A DNA stretch of 64,000 bases, from the NCBI RefSeq assembly GCF_905163445.1, contig NC_053193.1, positions 2,108,001 to 2,172,000 of the forward strand, read 5' to 3'. This document shows positions 30,359 to 40,640 of this stretch, in pieces. Source of the DNA: Pararge aegeria. Its lineage: Eukaryota > Arthropoda > Insecta > Lepidoptera > Nymphalidae. The notes under the pieces are model-generated. The model saw only the letters and a program-made list of their open reading frames with translations. It did not search any database and was not told the DNA's origin. The position numbers were made by a program, and so were the translations under genes. The stretch's first letter is position 1. Every line of letters begins with the position of its first letter.

Positions 30359-30753
30359 ACACATCGCACATTGCCATCTAGCCCCAAAGTGAGCGTAGCT
30401 TGTGTTTTGGGTACTTCGATGACTGATGAATATTTTATGAATAATATACATAAATACTTATAATATACATATAAACACCCAGACACTGAAAAACATACAT
30501 GTTCATCACACAAACGTTTTCCAGCTGGGGGAATCGAACCCACGGCCTTGGACTCAGAAAGCAGGGTCGCTGCCCACTGCGCCTCGTCGGATTTTTGTAT
30601 ATTATATCCATAAAAATATTCATCAGTCATCTTAGTACCCAAAACACAACCTACACTTACTTTGGGGCTAGATGGCAATGTGCGATGTGTGTATTTATTT
30701 ATGTTACTTATAAATACTTATAATATACAGACAAACGCTCAGCTAATGAAAAA
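30295..30753. repeat. large inverted repeat spanning a SINE-SINE junction
   Basis: Arm 30295-30440 and the reverse complement of 30607-30753 align over about 146 bases with roughly a dozen differences by eye. Both arms carry the same junction between a truncated plus SINE-A and a minus SINE-A. The spacer holds the remainder of the minus SINE-A. Confidence 0.85.
30355..30586 (-). mobile_element. SINE-A, full length
   Basis: From the CACACATCGCACATTGCCAT tail side to the CACTGCGCCTCGTCGG head; B box in plus orientation GGGAATCGAACCCACGG. Confidence 0.9.
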
Positions 30754-30755
30754 CT
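30596..30755 (+). mobile_element. SINE-A tail part, inverted duplicate of 30295-30440
   Basis: Contains ATATTCATCAGTCATCTTAG through the CATTGCCATCTAGCC complement, then TATTTATTTATG and GACAAACGCTCAGCTAATGA. The last part is the reverse complement of the unusual body of the 30199 copy, which shows it arose by inverted duplication. Confidence 0.8.
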
Positions 30756-31187
30756 ATTATATATGTATATTTATGTTATATTACATGTCAGTTGACGAAA
30801 TTTTTTGGACACAACAGTATTGTATCGTCAATTTTACAATCCAACAATGTTTTAAAGGTGAAGAATACTGTAGCGCGTTATTTTAGTCTATCTCACACAA
30901 AATACGCAGAAAAAAATGTGTGTTTATTTACGACATCACATTACAACCTTTAGAATTATCTGAGTTTCTCTGCTTTACTATATTATGCATGTATTAGAAA
31001 ACAAAATTACAAAAAAAAACCAAATTATTTTTCATTTAAACCTTCCTCTTTAATCACTCTATCGATTAAAAGAAACTATTTCGATCTAAGTGATCTAAGC
31101 ATACATAGGAACAGACAGCAGCGGGAAACGACTTTGTTCTATACAATTAGTGATAAGTAATAACAAAAATCATCTTACTGTAATACT
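30756..31187. other. unassigned, AT-rich
   Basis: No supported feature. Confidence 0.45.
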
Positions 31188-31645
31188 AGTCTAAATAGTG
31201 ATTGAAAGTAAAAGCATATTATATTTTGTGGAGATCAAAATGTCAAGTGGCCCGGGATTAAATTATACTTTTTGTCCCGTTCCCGGCCACGAGGCAGGAC
31301 TAGAAGTACTTTTTGCAAAGGCCCGCGGAGTAATTGAATATGATAACACCGGGACATTATTTTGGCCGCCAGAACAAGCACTACACAAAAATTGAAATTA
31401 AATTCTCGGTTTTTTCGTCTATTATTTTATAATTAGAGTTGAGGAATAGATGCAACGTTAACTCAAGTTGATTTCTGAATGCATCAACTACTTCGGAGAT
31501 CTTAAATATACTTATTGTCAGTTCACATAACCTCACGGTGCTTTCTTTAAGCAATCATTACAGGATTTATGTTCCCCAGAAAAGTCATGATAGATTGATG
31601 AAAAACGAAACACGAAATTGAAATTTTCATATCTCTGCTATTTTT
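31188..31645 (+). repeat. repeat J, unit 1
   Basis: Starts ATAGTGATTGAAAGTAAAAG and ends near CGAAATTGAAATTTTCATA. It carries a frame open from 31198 to 31395 (first ATG at 31240) with ESKSILYF and SSGPGLNYTFCPVP, then a non-coding half with the stem AGTTGAT ... ATCAACT. No known domain. Paralogous to 31693 and 32727. Confidence 0.75.
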
Positions 31646-31692
31646 ATTGAACTTTAAACATTATAGGGAGGAGTGAATAAAATGATATCCTG

Positions 31693-32155
31693 CAGATAAT
31701 AATTGAAAGTCAAAGCTTGGCGTAGGTCGAACTGTCAAGTGGTGCGGAATTGAAATATACTTTCTATGCACGGCCACAAGGCCCTTGCAAATGCCTGAGG
31801 AGTAGATAAATGTGATATCGCCAGAATATGCTCTGGCGATATTACATCTGGCATTTGCAAAAACAAGCCGTGCACTAAGAGGTGATTGAACTTTTCGATC
31901 TTTTTCATCTATTATTCTTTAATTTGAGTTATTCTCAGTAAAGCGTGATGGTATTACTATTCGCCAGATGCAACTTTAACTCAAGTTGATGTCAAAATGT
32001 ATCAACTACTATCGAGGTCATAAATGTGCCAGTATACAATAACTTCGTGGTGCTTTCATTAAGTTATAATTTTAGTGCTTATGTTCTGTATATAAGTCCT
32101 AAATTGATTGAATGTGATGGCAACCAGTACAATTGATATTTTCATTCTGATGATG
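31693..32155 (+). repeat. repeat J, unit 2
   Basis: Co-linear with unit 1 from ATAATTGAAAGTCAAAGC to TACAATTGATATTTTCATTC. The matching frame keeps SSGAELKYTFYAR but has an upstream stop, so it is decayed. The AGTTGAT ... ATCAACT stem is preserved with a different loop. Contains an inverted duplication at 31767-31874. Confidence 0.7.
31767..31874. repeat. imperfect inverted duplication in J unit 2
   Basis: Successive pairs TGCACGGC/GCCGTGCA, TTGCAAATGCC/GGCATTTGCAA and ATGTGATATCGCCAGA/TCTGGCGATATTACAT nest around ATATGC at the centre. Units 1 and 3 lack the second half, so this arose within unit 2. Confidence 0.8.
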
Positions 32156-32161
32156 AACGTT

Positions 32162-32722
32162 ATGGTGAAATCTCAGGCAAGCAGGTTTTCTACTGATGTT
32201 TTCCTCCACTGTTAAAGCAAGTGATATTTTAAATTAAAAAAACATTTCTTCTTCTTCTTAGTGGTGCACTCTTGGCAGAATGGTCGTGGCTGCTGAGATG
32301 AATTTCATGGCGCTAGGCATCATTGTTGCACGGCTTCTCGCGCGACTCTTTTCCTTTTTTGGCGGTTGGTAGCGTGTCAAAAACATTCTACCACAGTTGT
32401 CTGGGTCAGCGATTTCACCGTATCTATCCAACGAGTAGGTGACCGCCCTCTTGCCTTTTTTCCTTCAACCTGTTCTTGCACCACCAATCGTTCAAACGAC
32501 CCCTCATTCCTTGAGATGTGGCCAAAAAACATGCGTATGCATATGCGATACATACGTTGAATATGCGTAACTGCACCGTAGACGAAAGTCGTTCCTTGAA
32601 TTTCAGTAAAAAACATATAACTCCGAAAAGTAAGAAGCACATAGTGCCGGGGATCGAATTCAGTCACTCCGAAAGGGAGTCGGCCTCCATTTCCAGCTAT
32701 AACCACTAGGTTATCACCGCTT
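32162..32722 (-). mobile_element. SINE-B, split by an RTE insertion
   Basis: Core-side part 32162-32236 (TCAGGCAAGCAGG, then AAGCAAGTGATATTTTA) and head-side part 32608-32722 (CATATAACTCCGAAAAGT, then CCACTAGGTTATCACCGCTT) are co-linear once 32246-32607 and one target copy are removed. Confidence 0.8.
32246..32607 (-). mobile_element. RTE-like LINE 3' fragment with 9-bp target duplication
   Basis: The minus strand encodes RMFFGHISRNEGSFERLVVQ, EGKKARGRSPTRWIDTVK, then KRKRVAREAVQQ after a stop, and ends in an AAGAAGAAGAA tail. It is flanked by AAAAAACAT at 32237-32245 and 32608-32616. Strongly 5'-truncated; dead. Confidence 0.85.
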
Positions 32723-32726
32723 TTAT

Positions 32727-32960
32727 GTAGATAGTAATGGAAAGTAAAAGCTTTTTATATTTTGGCGTAGATCAAAAGTCAAGTGGTGTGGGATTAAATT
32801 ATACTTTCTGTCCCTTTCCGCGACTACGAGCCCGCAGTAGGAGTGCCCTTGCGAAGGCCGGCGGAGTAATTGAATGTGATATCGCCGTAACATTATTTGG
32901 GGACACCAAAACAAGCACTATACCCAAATTAGATTGAAGTTCTCGTTTATTCTTCAATGT
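32727..32960 (+). repeat. repeat J, unit 3 (5' half)
   Basis: Starts ATAGTAATGGAAAGTAAAAG directly after the SINE-B head. It contains a 66-codon ATG frame (32737-32937) with ESKSFLYF, SSGVGLNYTFCPFP, AKAGGVIECD and TLF, which lines up with unit 1 over its whole length. The 3' half of the unit is absent. Confidence 0.75.
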
Positions 32961-33054
32961 GAGTTTTTAGTTTCTTTAATTTATTTCAGCTGGAAGATAA
33001 GATTTTAGTTTTTAATGATAAGTGTCATAATAACAATAAAAAAAAATTATTGTG

Positions 33055-33150
33055 TTTTTTTAAGCACTGTTAAGAATTTAAAACAAAAAATGAAAATCGA
33101 TAAATGATAGAAAATAATAATAATAATTTATTTCAGGTTTTACCCATAAA
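33055..33150 (+). mobile_element. LINE-K 3' end with (AAT)n tail
   Basis: TTTAAGCACTGTTAAGAATT, then AAAATCGATAAATGATAG, then AATAATAATAAT; same module at 40545 and 44999. Confidence 0.7.
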
Positions 33151-33666
33151 CATCAAACATTGTATATCAATAGAACAGTTGACTGATTAAATGAAATGCA
33201 ATTAAAATAAATTAATAAATTTAGTAAGATATAAAAAAAAAACTAAAAATTAAATTAAATTAAATCAAATCAAAATAAAAAAAACAACTAAAATATTATC
33301 AATTTAATCCTTCAATACTGTCTCAGCGGCATTTGTATAGCAACTGTCTGTTACAGCAATGCCGGTGATAATGACAGTCCAGTCTAGCGATCCTCTTTAG
33401 AACCATGTTGGAGCTATCCCGTACCCTGCGCACCAAAGACTAATAATTAATTTAGCGGTGTATGTGTGTTTTTGTAAATATTTAAACGCTTATGTAAATA
33501 AGTAAAGATATTAGTTTTTATTTATAATTATTGATCCATGTAAATGTTCTGATAATAAAAAAATATCCTGGCCACAATGTAAACTAATATCTAACTAAAA
33601 CTCATCCTCTCGTTGACTTAATCCTATCCATTTTTGTGTTTGTTTCTGTTTAATGTGTACATTAAA
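33151..33666. other. unassigned, AT-rich
   Basis: Low-complexity AAATTAAAT run at 33235-33300, then a GC-richer stretch at 33310-33440 without a supported frame. Confidence 0.45.
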
Positions 33667-33742
33667 TATACAGGTATATATATAACGTACACATATAACG
33701 TACATATATAACGTAACGTATATATATATAACGTACACATTC
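33667..33742. repeat. ATATAACGTA-type simple repeat
   Basis: Repeats of TATATATAACGTA and ACATATAACGTA, irregular period. Confidence 0.85.
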
Positions 33743-35284
33743 TATGTATTTCACGCAGCAATAAACGACGTGATTATTTGCATAGAGGTAGATTCTAGGC
33801 CGGAAATGGCTTCGGTTTCTATGGTATACATACAACGCAGTTAATAACTAATCAATCTATACACCTGAGTAATTTTTAATCTGAATGATTACTTTAAACA
33901 TGTGTAGGTACATTATTTTTTTGTCCCATCAATAATTTTCGCGCCGCACGCCAGTAGAGCTCCCGGTCGTTATGATTATTTTCAACATCATTAACAATCA
34001 TTGTTATATAAGAGACGATTAACTGTAAAACCTTCTCACGAATCACTCTGTTTATTAGTGAGAATTGCATGCCGTTCGGTTATTTTTTAGTTTTACGGAC
34101 AGACAGACGCTTCGAGGTACTATGTTTTATAATATTCACTTAGTGAAATGAACGAAGGCTAAAGGGTTATAAAACACACTGGCAAATATCGCTCATAATA
34201 ATAAAACATCAACTAATTCACTTAATTTACTAACATACAGCTACAGCGGGGGTGTTCATTGTTCACACCCCGGTTGCACCCCTACTCACCGCATCCGTTA
34301 AGAAATAATATAATTTAAACCCATTTTGTTGGGAGCGTCATGCTTCCCCCGCACGGCAGGGTATTATCGAAAATTACATTTACTTAAGAAAATGTAATGG
34401 CGGGTAAGAGGCTTCGCCATTTATTCAATTATTCCGAACATTTCACTACGAAGTTAATTTTATCTATGCTGTACTTCATTTATTATATTGAAAAGTTTTA
34501 ATCTAAGCAGTGCTCTCAGGCCGTCAGTTAATTAAAGATGGGTATATTTTCACACGTGTTATATTTTGTTATTTAACGTTGTTAAACGTTACAGTGTGAG
34601 CATCTGCTGTCTAAATATAGATTTAGATTTCGCCTTATTTCAGGAGCAGGATTTCTGAAACTAAACACGTGATTGTGTTACAAATTCTTCTTTTCTTCAT
34701 TTTAATTAATGTCACCATCATATCAACTCGAATCTTGTACCGCTTGATGTCTTGCTTTCCACCTTTACTGCGAGGAGCCTACCAACGTTGCTGATGTATA
34801 AAGGAAAAACACGTAAAAACGTAAACTTGAATGTTACGTAAAACTGTGGTAGCACAGCACGTTGTTCATAAAATTAACATTTTAATTGACTAGATTTCAT
34901 CCGCATAGAATAATGGGTTTCTGCGAAGTCTACGCATGTAAAATTGTAGATGTATCGGTATATACTACGCTCGCGCGTAGCACATGCTACGCTCTACATA
35001 AAATGTATCCGTATTTCACTCACCTACAAAATATCTCCAACTAAGGTTTTTTGAAACAGATCACAAAAGGTTTTTTTACTATTTTAAGTTCGAAAACTAA
35101 ATACCAAATTTCAAAACTCAAAGTTACCAAAAATTACATATCGAATATACAAAAATACACCCTGTTTCCATCCCATTAGAATGGGTATTGGACAAATCCA
35201 TTTTTATTATATCAGTTTAGTTTAGGCTGCGCTTTGTTTCTCTGTTCACGGGTCAAGTACGTTCCAATAACATCCCTTTAGCGG
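33743..35284. other. longest unassigned stretch; no gene seen
   Basis: About 1.5 kb without a recognisable repeat or reading frame. Small palindromic words occur at 34245-34275 (GGGGTGT with ACACCCC) and 34968-34995 (CTACGCTCGCGCGTAG). Apparently single-copy within the window. Confidence 0.45.
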
Positions 35285-35408
35285 TCTGTTACAGAACAAG
35301 GCTCTGGTCCTAGAATGGGAAGGGTTTAGGCCGTAGTCCAGCATGATGGCCAAGTGCGGATTTGTGAACCTCACTGGCCTTTGAGGATTATGGAGATTCT
35401 CAGACCTG
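35285..35408 (-). mobile_element. SINE-B 3' half
   Basis: GGGTTTAGGCCGTAGTCCAG, then GTGCGGATTTGTGAACCTCA, then GGAGATTCTCAGACCTG in plus orientation; stops where the P arm begins. Confidence 0.75.
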
Positions 35409-35568
35409 AAAATTTTCTCCGGTTGATGCTCCGGTTTCGGAGCGAAACGTGCATTGCCGAAGATCTGTTTGGTGTGGGGTATAAGGATTGAAGAAATTAT
35501 AAATGACGCCATACAGATTCTCCTGCTTTTCGTGGACTATAGCAAATTAAGCTTAATATTCATAATAT
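35409..35568. repeat. fold-back family P, right half
   Basis: GCTCCGGTTTCGGAGCGAAA, ATCTGTTTGGTGTGGGGTAT and AAATTAAGCTTAATATTCAT match the right half of the full palindrome. Flanked by SINE-B pieces in opposite orientation. Confidence 0.75.
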
Positions 35569-35570
35569 AC

Positions 35571-35786
35571 TTAAAATATCACTTGCACCAACGGTGAAGG
35601 AAAACATCGTGAGGAAACCTGCATGCCTGAGAGTTCTACATAATGTTCCCAAAGGTGTGTGGAGTCCACCAATCCGCACTGGTCCAGCTTGGTGGACTAC
35701 GGCCTTAACTCCTTCTCATTGAGGGAGGAGACCCGTGCCCTGTTGTGGGCCGCTAATGGGTTGATATGATGATGAAAATGATGATG
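35571..35786 (+). mobile_element. SINE-B without head
   Basis: ACCAACGGTGAAGGAAAACA core, GTGTGGAGTCCACCAATCCG and a GATGATGAAAATGATGATG tail. Confidence 0.85.
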
Positions 35787-35881
35787 TGCCTATAAATTTG
35801 ATCAATGCAATAAATAGCTGTAGTAAATTAACAACCAAATAAACCAACTGATATACTTTCTCATTTATAAATCGCTGCTGG

Positions 35882-35925
35882 CTGCCTATCGGGCCCTATG
35901 GCACTCCATAGGGCCCGATAGGCAG
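35882..35925. repeat. perfect 20-bp palindrome, 4-nt loop
   Basis: Arms 35882-35901 and 35906-35925 are exact reverse complements (CCATAGGGCCCGATAGGCAG) around CACT. The same 20-mer also starts the shared part of repeat H at 23999 and 35993. Confidence 0.95.
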
Positions 35926-35969
35926 GCAGGACATAGGCAGGACACTTCCTGTCACGGTCGCCAAAATAT

Positions 35970-36205
35970 GTTCAATCCTTAGATTGGACACACCATAGGG
36001 CCCGATAGGCAGACCCTAGTTCTTGTTGCAGGTTTGAGTTAATAAAAAACGTGACCTCAGCGAAGGTTGTATTTGAGGAAGTGAATGATATTGCATTATT
36101 TTGTGTGACAAGTTACATTGACAGATGACGCAAAGTTCACTGACATTGGCATTAATTATATTCGTACTTGACGTTACACTATGTTTGTAAAGCGCGCCGA
36201 CATAT
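35970..36205 (+). repeat. repeat H, copy 2
   Basis: Co-linear with 23979-24205, including GTACTTGACGTT near the end. Preceded by the palindrome and by GGCAGG-type short repeats at about 35921-35945. Confidence 0.75.
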
Positions 36206-36544
36206 AGGAATGGGTTATTTGTTCGGCTGCTTCGTGCAAAAATCTATTTTCATTCATAAAGAAAATAACCAATAAATAACCGTCAATAAGTAACTCTTAC
36301 ATTTAATTTCGGTGCCGCGTTCCACTCCGGGGGAGTCCCGGATAATCAACCGCGTCGTTTGCTTTTCGCGCGTTGAAGCCTCTTTGTAAATTCAAAGCTG
36401 TTAAACTGATTTATTTGACCGAGAGCCCTGGATTGATTACTGACAATTCCGACGAGTCTAAATAAATTGTCTGTCTTGATTCTACTTATCCCGTTTCATA
36501 CAATGCACATTAAGCTCATTTTGCTTAAACTGAAGAATCAGTAA
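36206..36544. other. unassigned, no gene seen
   Basis: A GC-richer stretch at about 36305-36375 has no open frame of note. Confidence 0.45.
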
Positions 36545-36740
36545 CGTGTAATTTATAATTTCATCGATCTTTATACTTCACACCAAACAGATCTTCAGCA
36601 AGGTACTCTCCACGCACGATCTTGGAGCATCCTCAGGAGATGTCGACTTTACAATGAACAATTATTTAGCCTAGTCTTAACGAAACGTGCGTGCATAGTA
36701 CATTGCCGATGATCTGTTGGGTTGGATTGGTTTGGAAATT
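36545..36740. repeat. fold-back family P, partial
   Basis: GTGTAATTTATAATTTCATC, GCATCCTCAGGAGATGTCGA, then the complementary GAAACGTGCGTGCATAGTAC and GCCGATGATCTGTTGGG, so both halves around the centre are represented, with the outer right arm gone. Confidence 0.7.
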
Positions 36741-36804
36741 CCTACATGGGGCAATTTGAAGCGACCTGATGCAACGGTGAGCGCTTTGAATTTAAGTAGG
36801 GGGT

Positions 36805-37000
36805 AGGGGGTATTTGGTGGGAGGCTTTAGCCGTGGCTAGTTGCCACCCTAACGACAAAGACGTGCCGCTAAGCGATTTAGTGTTCCGGTAGAAACTGAT
36901 TATGGAGTATGACTGCCATACTCCCTAACAGGTTAGCCCACTACGATCTTAGACTGCATCATCACTAACCATCACGTTAGTTTGCAGTCAAGGGCTAACT
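36805..37000 (+). mobile_element. family C, long sense copy
   Basis: GGCTTTAGCCGTGGCTAGTT, ACAAAGACGTGCCGCTAAGC, CCATACTCCCTAACAGGTTA, then GACTGCATCATCACTAACCA and TTTGCAGTCAAGGGCTAAC. Confidence 0.8.
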
Positions 37001-37224
37001 TCCTTCTCAAAAAATTGAGAAGGATTTTTTTAATCGAATGAGAAATAAGAAATGAACGCACCCACTTACCTACGCCGAAATTCTCATAAAAAAACCATAA
37101 AACCTTACGACGGGTCCGTATTAGCATGCCACTTACTTTTAACGAGAAAATATTTTTGATGGATGAAATAAAGTCTGATGCAGCCGGCGACAGTACTTCC
37201 ATATTAAAGTATGAAAGAGAATAT

Positions 37225-37350
37225 AAACACCGAAACCTCATTATAAATGCAAAAATGTGTTTGCATGTTTGTTTGTCCTTTCTTCACGCCCTAACTCAGC
37301 TACCAATCATCTTGATTTTTGGCATAGAGTTAGTTGAAAGGACTGAGAGA
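37225..37350 (-). repeat. repeat W, copy 1
   Basis: The minus strand reads AACTAACTCTATGCCAAAAA, then GTTAGGGCGTGAAGAAAGGA, then CAAACACATTTTTGC, matching 43320-43400. Probably the end of a Helitron-like or RTE element. Confidence 0.55.
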
Positions 37351-38146
37351 AACATAGGCTATTATATATATAAGTAAATTAAGCAAAAAATATACGTAAG
37401 TAAATGAAACGCGTAAGTAAGTAAACAATATACGTAATATAGTAAATATTATTGTTTACATAATTTCGAAAAGTTCTGTCTATATTACTCTGTGGTATTT
37501 TTCAGTAAAACGGTACTGTTTTATCTTTGCAGTTGGTAGACTATAACTGCAATAGTTTACTATTTGATTTATTCTTATTTATGTTATTATTTATAATCAT
37601 TTAATACAGCCCCTGCTTCGATATTATTTAAATGAATACTTTGATTTAAATGATTCATGATATTATGCACTGGTAAAGTAAGATTTAATGAAAGCAGTTA
37701 AAGTAACAATTTGATAATTGATATCATATTTAATTTATCGTAAAAGCATATCTCGTATATCTTGCAAAATTATTATAATATTAAACAATTGATGTTATTC
37801 TGGTTCATAGGTTACCACCTTGGATAGTAATATATATTCGATGGGATGGTGGTGGGACGTAGTTTCCCCTCACCGTAGTTCAAAGATATAAAACACGGTG
37901 CAACTCTGAAAAGGGATCGAGCCTTATGTTATAATTGGATCAGCTATGATTCCATGCTACTAGAATAAAGATAATAGATAAGTGTTCTTGATGTTTCTTA
38001 ATGTTACTATGATATAATTTATGTTTAAATCTTTGTGTGTACCCATTTGTGTACATTATATTTATTAATAATGTGTGTGATGTGTACCCCCATCATGACT
38101 TTAAATTTTTAGTGAACTGGTTGAAAAGTTACTTGATTATTGTATA
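37351..38146. other. unassigned, AT-rich
   Basis: No supported feature. Confidence 0.45.
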
Positions 38147-38584
38147 CTAGCTGTTGCCCGCTACTTCGTCTGCGTTTAATTTTGTTTTTTTGATGGTGCA
38201 TTAAATTTAACTGTAGTTCAAAAAAATTAAAGTATTCAGTATCGCTAAGCCTTAAATGAGGGGTTTGCTGCTGTCCGCTGAGGAGTTCTGTTCTCTATCT
38301 CTAACTACAGTTTTGGCAAAATTTAGCACATATTATAACCTATATTATACTAAAATAATTATTTAAATCGGTTATAATTTGTCGGAGTTATGGTGTAAAA
38401 TCGTCAAACACTTTCATCCACTCTCCCAAAGGAACCGAGCTTAATGTCGGAATAAAAATGATCCTGTATTACTTCTAAAACTTCCAAGAATATGTGTACA
38501 AAGTTTCATGAGGATCGGTTTAGTGGTTTTTCCGTGAAAGCGTAACAAAAAAACTTACATTGACAATTGTAATATTAGTAGGGA
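38147..38584 (-). mobile_element. Helitron-like non-autonomous element, copy 2
   Basis: Full-length relative of 924-1370; the minus strand starts TCCCTACTAATATTACAATT preceded by A and ends CAGCTAG followed by T, as expected for insertion between A and T. Confidence 0.7.
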
Positions 38585-39383
38585 TAAGATTCCAGGTCAA
38601 TAAATTGGCTACACGATGTATGTTCTCATTATCATGTTTTATTAAAAGATATTATATATCTTGATGTAAATAGTTGTTAGACACAAACCCTAAGCTTTTG
38701 TGTATTTGATAAACTGGCTGGCAGATGTTACAAGTAACTATTGTTTGTGAGATCTAAATGCAGTTCGGATGCTTGGCTACATGATTTTATTTCCTATTAT
38801 CACGTTTTATTGAAAGATATCATAATACATCTTTGTGTGATTAATTGTTAGAAACAAACTAAGGTTTTGTGTATCGAAAGAATTACAGCAGTTCTAAAGA
38901 AAGAAAGAAAGACAAATCGTATTTATTGTCACACATTTGTGTAAAATGTTACATTTGTGAAATAAAATAATTGTTAAAGTATAAAAATTAAAAAAAAAAA
39001 TGTGTGACAAAGGAGCTGGCTCAGTATAGTTGCAAACTAAAACGCGCAGCACTGATTTTCTAAGAGGTTTGTTGCCAAAATCTTCATCATACTAATGTAT
39101 TTTAAATAGAAGTTAAGTAGCAGACAAATAAGTTACTGCTTTCTACAATAAATTTTAAAGGGAAATAGAACAGTTTGATTTTATGGAATCACCATCATTT
39201 ATTTATTTCCTATGTAGAAAAACCACGAATTTTTTATTAAGTCTTATTTTCCTGACAAGTTTGATATGAGAGTCTAGCTCTGTATCTCTCTTTATCTTTA
39301 CCCTAACGGCGTTTTAACCACGCGCATGTTTTAACATGTATGAGTGTGCCATTTGGCAAATGCGATTTGTATTAATTTTCCAA
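38585..39383. other. unassigned; (AAAG)n at 38894
   Basis: Only a short AAAG microsatellite and poly-A at about 38985. No gene. Confidence 0.45.
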
Positions 39384-39495
39384 CAAAAACGTACCGCCAA
39401 GTGATTGAGCAATCACGTAAGATGCTGCAGTAAAAGCTAAGGGGTATGAGCTGCATATAACTGCCATACCCCTAATAGTGCCCGTTACCATCGTA
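39384..39495 (+). mobile_element. family C, diverged fragment
   Basis: ACGTACCGCCAAGTGATTGA, then AACTGCCATACCCCTAATAG, then CCCGTTACCATCG. Confidence 0.55.
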
Positions 39496-39570
39496 TACTG
39501 GTTGGAATCAAGTCCAGGTTAGTAATTGTATATTTAAAAAAATAGATACACGCGGCTTTACTATAAACAA

Positions 39571-39852
39571 TTGACGGCCGATTGGCGCAGTGGGCAGCGA
39601 ACCTGCTTTCTGAGTCGTGGCCGTGGGTTCGATTCCCACAACTGGAAAATGTTTGTGTGATGAACATGAATGTTTTTCAGTGTCTGGGTTTTATATATTA
39701 TAATTATATATTGTATATTAAAATTAATTCTGTGCATTATATTCATAGAAATATTCATCAGCTATCTTAGTACCCATAACACAAGCTACGCTTACTTTGG
39801 GGCTAGGTGGCGATGTGTGTAATGTCGTAGTATATTTATTTATTTATTTATA
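39571..39852 (+). mobile_element. SINE-A, full length
   Basis: Head GACGGCCGATTGGCGCAGTG (A box) and GTGGGTTCGATTCCCACAAC (B box and perfect T stem), body, and a (TTTA)n tail from about 39832. One of the best-preserved copies. Confidence 0.95.
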
Positions 39853-40354
39853 AACACTATGGCCATTCTGACTCCCTTAAGACTTATTTGGATACGATTA
39901 TCTTGATTCAATTAATTTATTTATCAGGCCCACGGGACCTTTTGCTCACGATTCATTATCTTTGCTTAATTGTTATGGGAACTTAACTTCTTAAGAGGTT
40001 CTTATAAAATCAAATAGTAATCTGTAGAGGTTTACTTCTTCATTGAAGCTGAAATATGAAATATGGTGTCTGATTAACATATTCGAAAAGTTATAAGGTA
40101 ATCGAAAAAGCAGTTAAGGTCAAGCCCATTATATTGTCGACGACTATTAATCGTATGCATTTACTCACTCATTTATTATAATGTTAAAGTATTTAAATAT
40201 GTAAGTGTTGTTATTATATATATTAGTAAATTTCAATTATTATGACTTTTGATCAATTTGTGTACACTAGTTTATGTATTAGTATGTAGTTATTCGTATG
40301 CTTGTATTTAAAAAATCTGTACCACAAGCAGTCTATTCTCTTCTTCTTTTTTTC
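39853..40354. other. unassigned, AT-rich
   Basis: No supported feature. Confidence 0.45.
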
Positions 40355-40490
40355 CTAATTCAAAGGTTGCCTGGCAGAGATCGCTATTAAGCGATAAGGC
40401 CGCCCTTTGTATTCTACTTCTTTCTTTATGTTTCTGTTTTTATTATATTTTGTATATGTTAATGTTGTGGTATACAAATAAAGAGTTATA
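40355..40490 (+). mobile_element. LINE-E 3' UTR
   Basis: AAGGTTGCCTGGCAGAGATC, AGCGATAAGGCCGCCCTTTG and an AAATAAAGAG end. Confidence 0.8.
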
Positions 40491-40544
40491 ATATTAATTA
40501 TTTTATATACATAAATAATAATATTATTAATTTTTTTATAAATT

Positions 40545-40640
40545 TTTAATAGTGTTTTTTATTTTATTTTTAAGCATTGTTAAGAATTAAAAAAAATGAA
40601 AAAGAATAAATTAAAAAAAAAAAAAAAAATTATAATATTT
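40545..40640 (+). mobile_element. LINE-K 3' end
   Basis: TTTTAAGCATTGTTAAGAAT followed by an AAAAAGAATAAATTAAAA run and poly-A. Confidence 0.6.

Noticed and set aside
30127..30678. 183-codon minus-strand frame
   Set aside because: It spans the SINE-A pair and encodes antisense SINE sequence; the apparent length comes from the inverted duplication.
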